A stretch of 13,832 nucleotides of DNA from GCA-002862325 sp036339295 (GTDB lineage Bacteria; Planctomycetota; Phycisphaerae; Phycisphaerales; SM1A02), in NCBI GenBank assembly GCA_036339295.1, contig JAYZBK010000037.1, forward strand, positions 1-13,832, given 5' to 3'. The notes below the pieces were generated by a model. That model searched no databases. It had not been told where the DNA came from and saw nothing but the letters and a program-made list of their open reading frames with translations. Positions 1 through 10,413 of this stretch are shown one piece after another (the stretch's first letter is position 1; every line of letters begins with the position of its first letter). A program made the translations under genes and the position numbers.

Positions 1-105
1 GTGATTGGGGGGGTTATTATCCCTGCGGTGGGGGCCCAGCGTTAAAGGTGGCCGGCCGGGGGTCGTGGCGGGGCCCGGGCCGGTGGACGGACGGAGATGG
101 TGGGA

Positions 106-747
106 TCAGTCGCGGCGACGGCGACCGGCAAGACCGGCGACGCCGAGCAGGGCGAGCATCCCGGGAGCGGGCACCACCGACTGAAGGTCGATGGAGACGC
201 CCTCGAGCGTGTTGGGACCGTCGATCTTGAAGAACGCGGCCCAGTTCAGGTCGTTCCCGGCGTAGGCCGAGAGGTCGAAGGTGAACGAGTCGTTGACGCG
301 GAAGAGGCCTTCACCGAGGAAGGTGCTCGAGGTCCGCTCGCTCGACACGTAGTCGAAGTACTCGCCCTGGGCTCCGGGACCGAAGCCGCCGATGAAGAAC
401 TCGACCGACGAAGGCGCCGGGTTGAACGAGGTGTAGGTCACGTTCAGGACCGCCTGGGCGGTCGGGGTGCCGGATCCGTACACGTGGACGTTCAGGCCGC
501 CCGGGCTGAAGATGGATCCATCGATGAGCTGGGCGCCTCCCACGAAGTTGAACACCTGGGCCGAGAAGTCGAACGGAGGCGTCGTGGGGAAGTTCGGCTG
601 GGCGAAGGGATCGGTGAACGAGTCCCACTGGTAGTAGAGGCTGCCGGCCTCACCGCGCCACGTGGGCACCGAGGGGTCGACGAGATCCGCCCGCGAGGTC
701 GAGGCGACCGCGAGGGCGATGGCGAGGGCAATCAGGGAACGAAACAT
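106..747 (-). CDS. PEP-CTERM-type secreted/surface protein of unknown function
   Basis: This is a predicted exported protein of 213 residues. An N-terminal signal peptide is visible (hydrophobic run IALAIALAVAS, likely cleavage after SRA at residue 20). The C-terminus has the sorting pattern of PEP-CTERM-like proteins: a short motif (VPAPG, a common planctomycete variant of VPEP), one hydrophobic segment (MLALLGVAGLAG) and a terminal basic cluster (RRRRD). Proteins of this family are known to be handled by exosortase-type enzymes and end up in or outside the envelope; that use here is inference. The middle, about 170 residues rich in Phe, Gly, Ser and Asn, looks like a beta-sandwich but I recognise no specific family. 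The ATG at 747 was chosen because AGGAG lies 7 bases upstream and the signal peptide begins there; the frame stays open farther upstream but without these signs. The gene is divergent from the CoA-transferase gene. Confidence 0.8.
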   Translation of the reverse strand: MFRSLIALAIALAVASTSRADLVDPSVPTWRGEAGSLYYQWDSFTDPFAQPNFPTTPPFDFSAQVFNFVGGAQLIDGSIFSPGGLNVHVYGSGTPTAQAVLNVTYTSFNPAPSSVEFFIGGFGPGAQGEYFDYVSSERTSSTFLGEGLFRVNDSFTFDLSAYAGNDLNWAAFFKIDGPNTLEGVSIDLQSVVPAPGMLALLGVAGLAGRRRRD

Positions 748-880
748 CAGGGACTCCTGGGAATGGGATGGGACAGGGAGATTCGACCCTAGCAGTCGAC
801 CGGATCCAATTCGAGCGTTGACGGATCGCAATGCCCCAAATAAGCGAGCGCTGAGCGACATGCGGACGTCCCAACTACCA

Positions 881-916
881 TTCCACCGTTGTTCCAATCC
901 GTTCCAGCCTGCTCCA
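881..916. repeat. Four TTCCA/CTCCA boxes spaced 10-11 bases, upstream of scoB
   Basis: TTCCA occurs at 881-885, 892-896 and 902-906, and CTCCA at 912-916. The spacings of 11, 10 and 10 bases are close to one helical turn, so all boxes would face the same side of DNA. The array ends 27 bases before the scoB start. It lies in the divergent region 748-943, which has no other clear element; a TTGACG at 818-823 lacks a convincing -10 partner. Confidence 0.4.
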
Positions 917-943
917 ACCAAGACTCCCCGCTCTGGATCCGCC

Positions 944-1606
944 ATGCCCCTCGATCGCGATGGAATCACTCGCCGGGCCGCCCGGGAACTCCGCGACGGC
1001 TTCTACGTCAACCTGGGGATCGGCATGCCGACCCTCGTGGCCAACCACGTGCCGGACGGCATGACGGTCTGGCTCCAGTCGGAGAACGGACTGCTCGGCA
1101 TGGGACCCTTCCCGACCGAGGAGGAGGTCGACGCCGACATGATCAATGCCGGCAAGCAGACCGTGACCGGCGTGCCGGGACACTCCTTCTTCTCCAGCGC
1201 CGAGAGCTTCGAGATGATCCGGGGCGGCCACATCGACCTCGCGATCCTGGGCGCCATGGAGGTGAGCCAGGAGGGCGACATCGCGAACTGGATGATCCCG
1301 GGCAAGATGGTCAAGGGCATGGGCGGCGCGATGGACCTCGTCGCGGGCGTCCGACGGGTGATCGTGACGATGGAGCACACCAATCGGAAGGGCGCGCCGA
1401 AGATCATCCCGAGCTGCACCCTGCCCCTGACCGGCCTTCGCTGCATCGACATGATCATCACCGACCTCTGCGTCATGGAGATGGATCACGATCGACGACG
1501 ATTCCGCGTGACCGAGCTCGCCCCGGGCGTCGACCGGGAGGAGGTCGAGGCGAAGACCACCGCGGAGCTCCTCTTCGCCGATGAACTGGAGACCATCGAG
1601 GCATGA
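944..1606 (+). CDS. scoB: 3-oxoacid CoA-transferase, subunit B
   Basis: This is a 220-residue subunit B of the succinyl-CoA:3-ketoacid (or acetoacetate/acetate-type) CoA-transferase family, which moves CoA between a thioester and a free acid in ketone-body and fatty-acid metabolism in the cytoplasm. Conserved blocks are easily read: NLGIGMPTLVANHVP near residue 23, LQSENGLLGMGP with the catalytic Glu at 47, the DADMINAGKQTVT block, the IRGGHIDLAILGAMEVS block, and ANWMIPGKMVKGMGGAMDLV. Length fits the family (about 215-220). The ATG at 944 gives the family N-terminus; there is no clear Shine-Dalgarno sequence, so the start rests on homology. The enzyme normally needs an A subunit, usually encoded just upstream, but none is present here; the upstream neighbour is a divergent PEP-CTERM gene. 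Its stop overlaps the next gene as ATGA, implying translational coupling. Exact acid specificity cannot be read from the sequence. Confidence 0.93.
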   Translation: MPLDRDGITRRAARELRDGFYVNLGIGMPTLVANHVPDGMTVWLQSENGLLGMGPFPTEEEVDADMINAGKQTVTGVPGHSFFSSAESFEMIRGGHIDLAILGAMEVSQEGDIANWMIPGKMVKGMGGAMDLVAGVRRVIVTMEHTNRKGAPKIIPSCTLPLTGLRCIDMIITDLCVMEMDHDRRRFRVTELAPGVDREEVEAKTTAELLFADELETIEA

Positions 1607-2322
1607 GATCCACGACGACCACCCTCTCGACCTTCGGCCTGGCCTTGCTGGCCCTCGGATGCGGCGGCACCCCCACCGCCACCGAGGACGCGGGCTTCGT
1701 GCCGCTCTTCAACGGCACCGACCTCGCCGGCTGGGAGGTCTCCGAGACCGCGGCCGAACACTGGAGCGTCGAGGACGGCGTCCTCCGCTTCGACGGCGTG
1801 AAGGGCGACCTCTGGACCGAGGGAACGTTCGAGGACTTCGAGCTGCTCGTCTCCTGGCGGTGGATCGGCCCCTCGCAGGGAACCATGCAGCGACCGGTCA
1901 TCGATCCCGACGGATCCAATCGCACCGATGCCGACGGCCGGGTCGTGACCGTCGAGATCGAGGAACGGGACAGCGGCATCTACCTCCGCGGGAACTCCAA
2001 GAGCCAGGTGAACATCTGGGAGTGGCCGGCGGGCAGCGGCGAGGTCTACGGATACCGCACCGATGGCCGGATGCCTCCGGAGACCCGGGCCCGGGCCACC
2101 CCGGTCAAGCGAGCGGATCGTCCCGTGGGCGAATGGAACGAGTTCCGCATCACCCTCGTGGGCGAGGTCCTGGATGTCGACCTGAACGGGGAGCACGTCC
2201 TCGTCTCCTGCCCGCTTCCCGGGATTCCCGAGTCCGGTCCGATCGGCCTCCAGGCCCACGGGTCCGCCATCGAGTTCAGGGATCTCCGCATCCGATCGAT
2301 CGAGGTCGCCGCCGGCCGCTGA
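1603..2322 (+). CDS. DUF1080 (3-keto-disaccharide hydrolase family) lipoprotein
   Basis: This is a 239-residue predicted lipoprotein. The signal sequence ends in the lipobox LALGC with the lipidated Cys at residue 20, followed by a short linker. Residues about 31-236 match the DUF1080 family (Pfam PF06439, concanavalin-like fold): FVPLFNGTDLAGWE at the start, a central DSGIYLRGN motif near 128 (family pattern NSGIFLRG), and the GEWNEFRITLVGEVLDVDLNG block near the end. Members act on 3-keto-glycosides or are carbohydrate-binding; substrate and activity here are unknown. It would sit on the membrane, facing the periplasm. Its ATG overlaps the scoB stop, so it is probably co-translated with that gene, an association with no obvious pathway logic. 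A strong hairpin follows the stop by about 30 bases. Confidence 0.88.
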   Translation: MRSTTTTLSTFGLALLALGCGGTPTATEDAGFVPLFNGTDLAGWEVSETAAEHWSVEDGVLRFDGVKGDLWTEGTFEDFELLVSWRWIGPSQGTMQRPVIDPDGSNRTDADGRVVTVEIEERDSGIYLRGNSKSQVNIWEWPAGSGEVYGYRTDGRMPPETRARATPVKRADRPVGEWNEFRITLVGEVLDVDLNGEHVLVSCPLPGIPESGPIGLQAHGSAIEFRDLRIRSIEVAAGR

Positions 2323-2350
2323 TCGCCCTCGACCCGCAGGCGTGGAATGA

Positions 2351-2383
2351 AAGGACCCCCGTTCCGGCGGAACGGGGGTCCTT
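2351..2383. terminator. Perfect 15-bp hairpin between convergent genes, likely bidirectional terminator
   Basis: The left arm at 2351-2365 (AAGGACCCCCGTTCC) is perfectly complementary to the right arm at 2369-2383 (GGAACGGGGGTCCTT), with a loop of three bases (GGC). It lies 28 bases after the stop of the DUF1080 gene and 66 bases after the stop of the sigma gene on the other strand, so it can serve both transcripts. Outside the A/T pairs at the stem ends, no long T-tract follows on either strand, which is common for hairpin terminators in GC-rich genomes. Confidence 0.8.
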
Positions 2384-2449
2384 GGATTCCCGACATGTCG
2401 GCGGCCTGCCCGCGGGTGGAGCGGTCGAGGCGAGCGAGCCGCCGGTCGA

Positions 2450-3472
2450 TCAGAACTCCTTCTCGCGGTGCTGCATCTGCGCCTTGAGACGAGCCAGGAT
2501 CGAGGAGTGCATCTGGCTGACCCGGCTCTCGGAGAGGTCCAGGGTGAGCCCGATCTCCTTCATCGTCATCTCCTCGTAGTAGTAGAGGATGACGATCAGC
2601 CGCTCGGCCCTCGAGAGTCCCTTGGTGAGGAGCCCCTGGAGGTCCTGCCGCTGGACGGCGGTCAGGGGGTTCTCCTGCCGCGTGTCCTTGACGACGTCGA
2701 TCTCGCGGACGTCCTTGCTCGAGTCGGTCTCGAACCACTTGCGGTTGAGGCTGACCTGGGTGACGGGACGCGAGTCCCGCTTGAGCTTCCGGTACTCGTC
2801 CTCGGAGAGCTGCAGGCGATCGGCGATCTCGTCGTCGCTGGCCGCCTGGCCGGTCTCCATCTCGATCTGCTTGCGGGTCGACTCGAACTTGGCGGTGCGC
2901 GACCGGACCAGTCGCGGCACCCAGTCCATCGACCGCAGCTCGTCGAAGATGGCCCCGCGGATCCGCTGCGTGCAGTACGTCTCGAACTTGACGTTCCGCC
3001 CGGGATCGAAGGCGTTGATCGCATCCATCAGCCCGAACGAGCCGGCCGACATCAGGTCGTTCGTGTCCACCTCGGCGGGAAGCCGCATGGCCATCCGCTC
3101 GGCGGTGAAGCGAACCAGGTCGAAGTACTTCTCGACCAGGAAGTTCCTGATGTCGAGGGTCGGCTCCTCGCGGTAGAGCTGCCAGATCTCCTCGATCGGG
3201 ATGTCCGACAGCGCGCGATCGGTCGCCCGTCGACGGGATCCCTTCGTGCCACTGCGGCTCGCCGCCCGTTCGCGTCTCGGGGCCGGCTTCCCGGTCTCGA
3301 GTTCCACGACCGCGTCGTCGGCCGAGGACTTCCGCTTCGCGGTCGCCTTCGACTTGCTGCGTGCCTTGGTGGTCTTGCCGGACGTGGCGGGCGAGCTGCG
3401 CTCGGCCTCCACGTCCTCTTCCGGTTCGGCGACGGCGGTCGCCGGCGCTTTCGCGCCATTCCTGGTCGTCAT
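2450..3472 (-). CDS. fliA: Flagellar sigma factor, sigma-28 (FliA/WhiG type), with long N-terminal tail
   Basis: This is a 340-residue sigma factor that would direct RNA polymerase to late flagellar promoters. From about residue 88 it follows the FliA/WhiG pattern: region 2 (NDLMSAGSFGLMDAINAFDP, KFETYCTQRIRGAIFDELRS, then MDWVPRLVRS), region 3 (residues about 195-240), and region 4 with its helix-turn-helix (MTMKEIGLTLDLSESRVSQM, about residues 302-321). Ordinary FliA proteins are about 240-260 residues; the excess is a low-complexity tail of about 88 residues. The tail has an acidic patch (EPEEDVEAE), a Lys/Ala/Ser patch (KTTKARSKSKATAKRK), and an Arg-rich patch next to region 2. The ATG at 3472 has AGGAG 7 bases upstream. 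A GTG or ATG farther up (3538) lacks such a site. The gene closes the flagellar run; no anti-sigma gene (flgM) is visible nearby. Confidence 0.93.
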   Translation of the reverse strand: MTTRNGAKAPATAVAEPEEDVEAERSSPATSGKTTKARSKSKATAKRKSSADDAVVELETGKPAPRRERAASRSGTKGSRRRATDRALSDIPIEEIWQLYREEPTLDIRNFLVEKYFDLVRFTAERMAMRLPAEVDTNDLMSAGSFGLMDAINAFDPGRNVKFETYCTQRIRGAIFDELRSMDWVPRLVRSRTAKFESTRKQIEMETGQAASDDEIADRLQLSEDEYRKLKRDSRPVTQVSLNRKWFETDSSKDVREIDVVKDTRQENPLTAVQRQDLQGLLTKGLSRAERLIVILYYYEEMTMKEIGLTLDLSESRVSQMHSSILARLKAQMQHREKEF

Positions 3473-3577
3473 CGGTCCGCTCCTTGACCTGTTGACCTTG
3501 AACCCGACCCGAGGGTCGGTCGTGAGAGGTGTCGTCACGGCGACGTCACCCGATGTCTGGACCGGGTCGCCGTGGAC

Positions 3578-3588
3578 GACACCGTGTC
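3578..3588. promoter_or_regulatory. Perfect dyad GACACCGTGTC in the leader region of the sigma gene
   Basis: The 11 bases GACACCGTGTC form two 5-base half-sites around a single central base. Seven bases on, at 3595-3614, lies a 7-bp inverted repeat (GGAACCG / CGGTTCC, six-base loop). Both fall within the 293-base gap upstream of the sigma gene and downstream of the candidate promoter. They could be an operator or leader structures, but short dyads are frequent in DNA of this composition, so this is only a candidate. Confidence 0.2.
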
Positions 3589-3647
3589 CGGGGTGGAACC
3601 GAGCAGGCGGTTCCGTGCGATCGCCGATCCTTGACGATCACGCCGGG

Positions 3648-3677
3648 ACCATACCACGACGTTTTCGGACGCGCCAA
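3648..3677 (-). promoter_or_regulatory. Candidate sigma-70-type promoter for the sigma factor gene
   Basis: Read on the minus strand, TTGGCG (3677-3672; 4 of 6 against TTGACA) is followed after 18 bases by TATGGT (3653-3648; 4 of 6 against TATAAT). The -10 box is preceded by TGG, which fits an extended -10 element. It would start a transcript about 170 bases before the sigma start codon. The 293-base gap around it is the largest in the flagellar run, which makes a separate promoter plausible, but the match is only moderate. Confidence 0.28.
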
Positions 3678-3765
3678 CCCCCCCGCCTTCCGGAGATCGA
3701 AGATGGGGCACCCGCCCGATGGTCGAGCCGGGGGATTTCGAAGGCATGGGCCGATTCCGGACGGG

Positions 3766-4125
3766 TCAGGAAGCGGCGGAGGCACCAGCCTCGGCCGAAC
3801 CTCGATCCTCCGATACCGGAAGGGATTCGTCGACGATTTCCACGTCTTCGAGGCCCGTCGTCGGGTCGTCGACGGCCATCGGTTCCGATTGGGACGATCG
3901 TGCGATCTCGTCGTCCACGGATTCTCGGAACAGGTGTTCCAGGAGCAGGCCGATTCCGAAGCCGATCGGCCAGGAGACCACGAGAACCAGCAGGGAACGC
4001 GCAATCACTGCGCCCACGGGATTGTCCACCATCGCCCCGACGGCCAGGGAGACGGCGAAGCCGGCGACCGCCACGAAGCAGGCCGTCGGGATCGCGAGCG
4101 AGATTCGCGGGCTGGTTGGTTCCAT
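3766..4125 (-). CDS. Small two-TM membrane protein of unknown function in the flagellar operon
   Basis: This is a 119-residue protein I cannot assign to a family. Two hydrophobic segments are clear: about residues 9-32 (ISLAIPTACFVAVAGFAVSL region) and about 38-62 (GAVIARSLLVLVVSWPIGFG region), joined by a very short turn (MVDNP), so it is a helical hairpin. The remaining 57 residues form a hydrophilic, strongly acidic tail rich in Asp, Glu and Ser, probably disordered. With a MEPTSPR start and an acidic tail, both ends may lie on the same side of the inner membrane. It lies 56 bases after flhG and 293 before the sigma gene on the same strand, a position where Bacillus-type operons carry chemotaxis genes. 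Codon use and GC bias match its neighbours, supporting a real gene. No good ribosome binding site is seen, so the start is less certain. Confidence 0.7.
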   Translation of the reverse strand: MEPTSPRISLAIPTACFVAVAGFAVSLAVGAMVDNPVGAVIARSLLVLVVSWPIGFGIGLLLEHLFRESVDDEIARSSQSEPMAVDDPTTGLEDVEIVDESLPVSEDRGSAEAGASAAS

Positions 4126-4181
4126 GATCAGGATTCATCGACCGGGTCCGGTTCAGGACGCGAACAGCGGTCGACAGGGCG

Positions 4182-5188
4182 TCAACGGCGACCGATGGCT
4201 CGCAGGATTCCCGAAAGAAAACCCCTGGGAGCCTCGGTTCTCTCAGTGGCGGCGGTCTCCGCCAGCAGCCCGTTTCCGATGCTGCGGATCGCGCGGGTCG
4301 CACGGGCGTCCGGCGACTGCACGAGGAGCGGCCGACGCCGCTTCACGGCGTCGATCACCGAGAAGTCGAAGGGAACGAGTCCCGCCAGCGGGATCGAGCG
4401 GCCCAGGTGCCTTCGGGCGACGGAATCCATCCTTCGATGGACCGCGAGCCCCTCCTCCTCCGCACCGACCATGTTCACCACGAGCGAGATGTCCACGTCG
4501 TCCCGGGCCGCCACCATCGACTTGGCCGCGGCGTAGGCGTCGGTCATCGACGTCGGCTCGGGCGTGCAGGTCAGGAGCACCGAGTCCGCGGCGATCGCGA
4601 AGGCGATGGCGTCGGCGGCGATGCCCGCACCGACATCGATCAGGATCGTGTCGACCACCTGCTCGAGGGCGGCCAGCTGCTCCACCAGGCCGGTTCGTTC
4701 GGTCGCATTGAGCGAGGCGAGCTCGGCCACCCCGCTGGCGCCGGGAACGAGGCGGACCCCTCCCCGGCCCTGCGGCCCCCGACCACCCCGGATCCCGGGG
4801 ATGGCGACCATGATGTCCGCGAGTCGCTTCCTGCCCTTGATCACGTCCTCGAGCGTCGACTTCACCGACACCCCGCAGAGGACGTCGGCGTTCGCGCAGC
4901 CGAGATCGGCGTCGAAGACCGCGACCCGTCGGCCCTGCTCCGCCATCGCGATCGCCAGGTTGATGGAGATGTTCGACTTCCCGACGCCACCCTTGCCGCT
5001 CGCCACCGCGATGGCGCGGGCGAGCTGCACGCGGCCCGCCCGGGGTGCGGCTCGCTCGGAGCCCGGACCGAAGCTGACCCGACCACGACGCGTGCTGGAC
5101 ACGTTGTCGGCGGGTGCCGGGCCGATGCTCGCCCGCTCGTCGCCGACGTCCGAGCCGACCATGTTTCGAAGGAGCGCCGCCTGATCCG

Positions 5189-5192
<4 letters not shown>
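4182..5192 (-). CDS. flhG: FlhG (FleN/YlxH), MinD-like ATPase controlling flagellar number
   Basis: This is a 336-residue ATPase of the MinD/ParA class that works with FlhF to control flagellum number and placement. The start was set at a GTG (5192) overlapping the flhF stop as GTGA. This start keeps the N-terminal sequence DQAALLR (residues 3-9), which matches the DQAxxLR motif known to stimulate the FlhF GTPase; starting at the ATG at 5162 would remove it. The deviant Walker A motif is SGKGGVGKS (65-73, signature Lys67), switch I is FDADLGCANAD (93-103), and Walker B is TILIDVGAG (182-190). A Gly/Arg-rich stretch (GIRGGRGPQGRGG, about 133-145) is longer than I would expect before the VRLVPGASG block. 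The C-terminus (GFLSGILRAIGRR) looks like a MinD-type amphipathic membrane-binding helix. A poorly conserved linker of about 45 residues separates the activator motif from the ATPase core. Confidence 0.92.
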
Positions 5193-6973
<1,781 letters not shown>

Positions 6974-7011
6974 GGAATCGCCCTCCTGGCGAGTGATCCG
7001 AAAGTCGGTCC

Positions 7012-7147
7012 GGACCGGCCTCGCCGGTCCTGAAGGTATCGGGCGAGCTCCGCTCGCCTGCGTCCACGACGCGCCGTCAACAAGCGACAACCAGCGGCGT
7101 CGCCGGTCCTTTCAGGACCCGCGATCGGCCGCGCAGGATTCGCGCGG
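7012..7147. other. Cluster of four short hairpins in the flhA-flhF gap
   Basis: The 183-base gap (6974-7156) has no gene but holds four perfect inverted repeats. They are GGACCGGC/GCCGGTCC (7012-7019/7023-7030, loop CTC), GGCGAGC/GCTCGCC (7042-7048/7052-7058, loop TCC), GGTCCT/AGGACC (7105-7110/7114-7119, loop TTC), and CCGCGC/GCGCGG (7129-7134/7142-7147, seven-base loop). An 11-base sequence, TCGCCGGTCCT, occurs in the first and third (7021-7031 and 7100-7110). Three of the loops are three bases. They could form an attenuator, an mRNA-processing site, or a terminator within the operon; function is inference. Confidence 0.5.
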
Positions 7148-7156
7148 GGAGGCGGG

Positions 7157-9319
<2,163 letters not shown>

Positions 9320-9353
9320 GGTGCGATCGATTCCGCGGGGTTCACGACGACAA

Positions 9354-10412
9354 TCACGCCGCACGCCCGTTCATTCGGTAGACGTAGGCGAGGACCTCCG
9401 CCACGGCCGCGTAGGCGTCCGGGGGGATCGGGTCGCCGACGTCGACGGTCTTGTGGAGCAGCCGGGCGAGCGGCTTCCGCTCGACGATCGGGACGCCGTT
9501 CTGGGCGGCGATCCGACGGATCCGGAGGGCGAGGTGGTCGACGCCCATCGCCACGACGACCGGGGCGTTCATCGCACCCTCCTCGTACTTGATGGCGACG
9601 GAGATGTGCTCGGGGTTGGTCACGACCACGTCGGCGGTCGGGACGGACTGCGCGATGCGCTGCATGGTCATCTGGCGGGCCATCTGCATCCGGCGGCGCT
9701 TGACGTGCGGGTCGCCCTCCATGTCCTTGTGCTCCTCGCGGACCTCCTGCTTGGTCATCCGCTGGTCCTTGCGGTGCTTCCACTTCTGGAACATGAAGTC
9801 GAAGACCGCGAGGACGAGGAGGGCGAGGACGATCACCGCCGCCAGTTCGAGCATGAGTCGGCCGATGACGGCGAACCCGTCGAGCACGGAGTACTCGGGG
9901 AGGACGACCAGCGTGTCGTGCATCCGCCAGGAGACGAGGCCGGCGACGCCGAGGGCGATCACGGTCTTGCCGAGGTCCATGCCGCCCTTCACGACGGCCT
10001 GGACCCCGAGGATGCGCTTCACGCCCTTGAAGGGATCGATCTTCTCGAGCGACGGCTCGATCGGCTTCGTCCGGATGCCGACCCCGACCTGCCAGAGGTG
10101 GGACAGGTAGGCGGCGACCCACGCCGCGAGCACGAGGGGGGCGAGCACGGCGAGGCCCACCCACGCGGCGGAGGCGATCATCGGCCCGGTGCCGGCCATG
10201 CTGGTCTCCCTCGCGGACCAGAGACCGTGCTCGACGAGGCCGCCGAGCCGCTGGAGGGAGGGCATCGCGAACCAGAACAGGATCGCGGTGGCCGCGCCGA
10301 GCGACAGGGCCGAGGCGAGGTCGGTGCTCCGGGGGATCTGGCCCTGGTCCCGCGCCTTCTGCAGCTTCCGCGGGGTCGGGTCCTCCGTCTTCTCGCCGAG
10401 GTCCTCCGCCAT
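9354..10412 (-). CDS. flhB: FlhB, flagellar export switch protein with NPEH motif
   Basis: This is a 352-residue export-gate protein that changes the secreted substrates from rod/hook to filament type. It begins MAEDLGEKTEDPTPRKLQKA, the usual charged FlhB start, has four membrane segments (about residues 35-51, 82-102, 142-165, 181-206), and then the cytoplasmic domain. In most FlhB proteins that domain self-cleaves at Asn-Pro in NPTH; here the motif is NPEH (residues 266-269) in TNPEHISVAIKYEEG, so Thr is replaced by Glu while the Asn and Pro required for cleavage remain. The rest of the domain (VPIVERKPLARLLHK, then the PIPPDAYAAVAEVLAYVYR block) is normal. The ATG at 10412 has GGAGG 8 bases upstream and lies 1 base after the fliR stop, implying translational coupling. 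A GTG at 10421 lies too close to that site. Confidence 0.96.
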   Translation of the reverse strand: MAEDLGEKTEDPTPRKLQKARDQGQIPRSTDLASALSLGAATAILFWFAMPSLQRLGGLVEHGLWSARETSMAGTGPMIASAAWVGLAVLAPLVLAAWVAAYLSHLWQVGVGIRTKPIEPSLEKIDPFKGVKRILGVQAVVKGGMDLGKTVIALGVAGLVSWRMHDTLVVLPEYSVLDGFAVIGRLMLELAAVIVLALLVLAVFDFMFQKWKHRKDQRMTKQEVREEHKDMEGDPHVKRRRMQMARQMTMQRIAQSVPTADVVVTNPEHISVAIKYEEGAMNAPVVVAMGVDHLALRIRRIAAQNGVPIVERKPLARLLHKTVDVGDPIPPDAYAAVAEVLAYVYRMNGRAA

Positions 10413-10413
10413 G

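Noticed and set aside
50..81. GGCCGGCC and GGCCCGGGCC palindromes after the PEP-CTERM gene stop, as a terminator
   Set aside because: These are short self-complementary GC runs without a loop or T-tract, and such palindromes are common by chance at this composition.
818..846. TTGACG as a -35 box for scoB
   Set aside because: The hexamer matches well, but at 16-18 base spacing no good -10 box follows (best is TAAGCG).
748..969. N-terminal extension of the PEP-CTERM protein frame up to 969
   Set aside because: The signal peptide and the AGGAG site both point to the ATG at 747, and the extension runs through the scoB upstream region and start.
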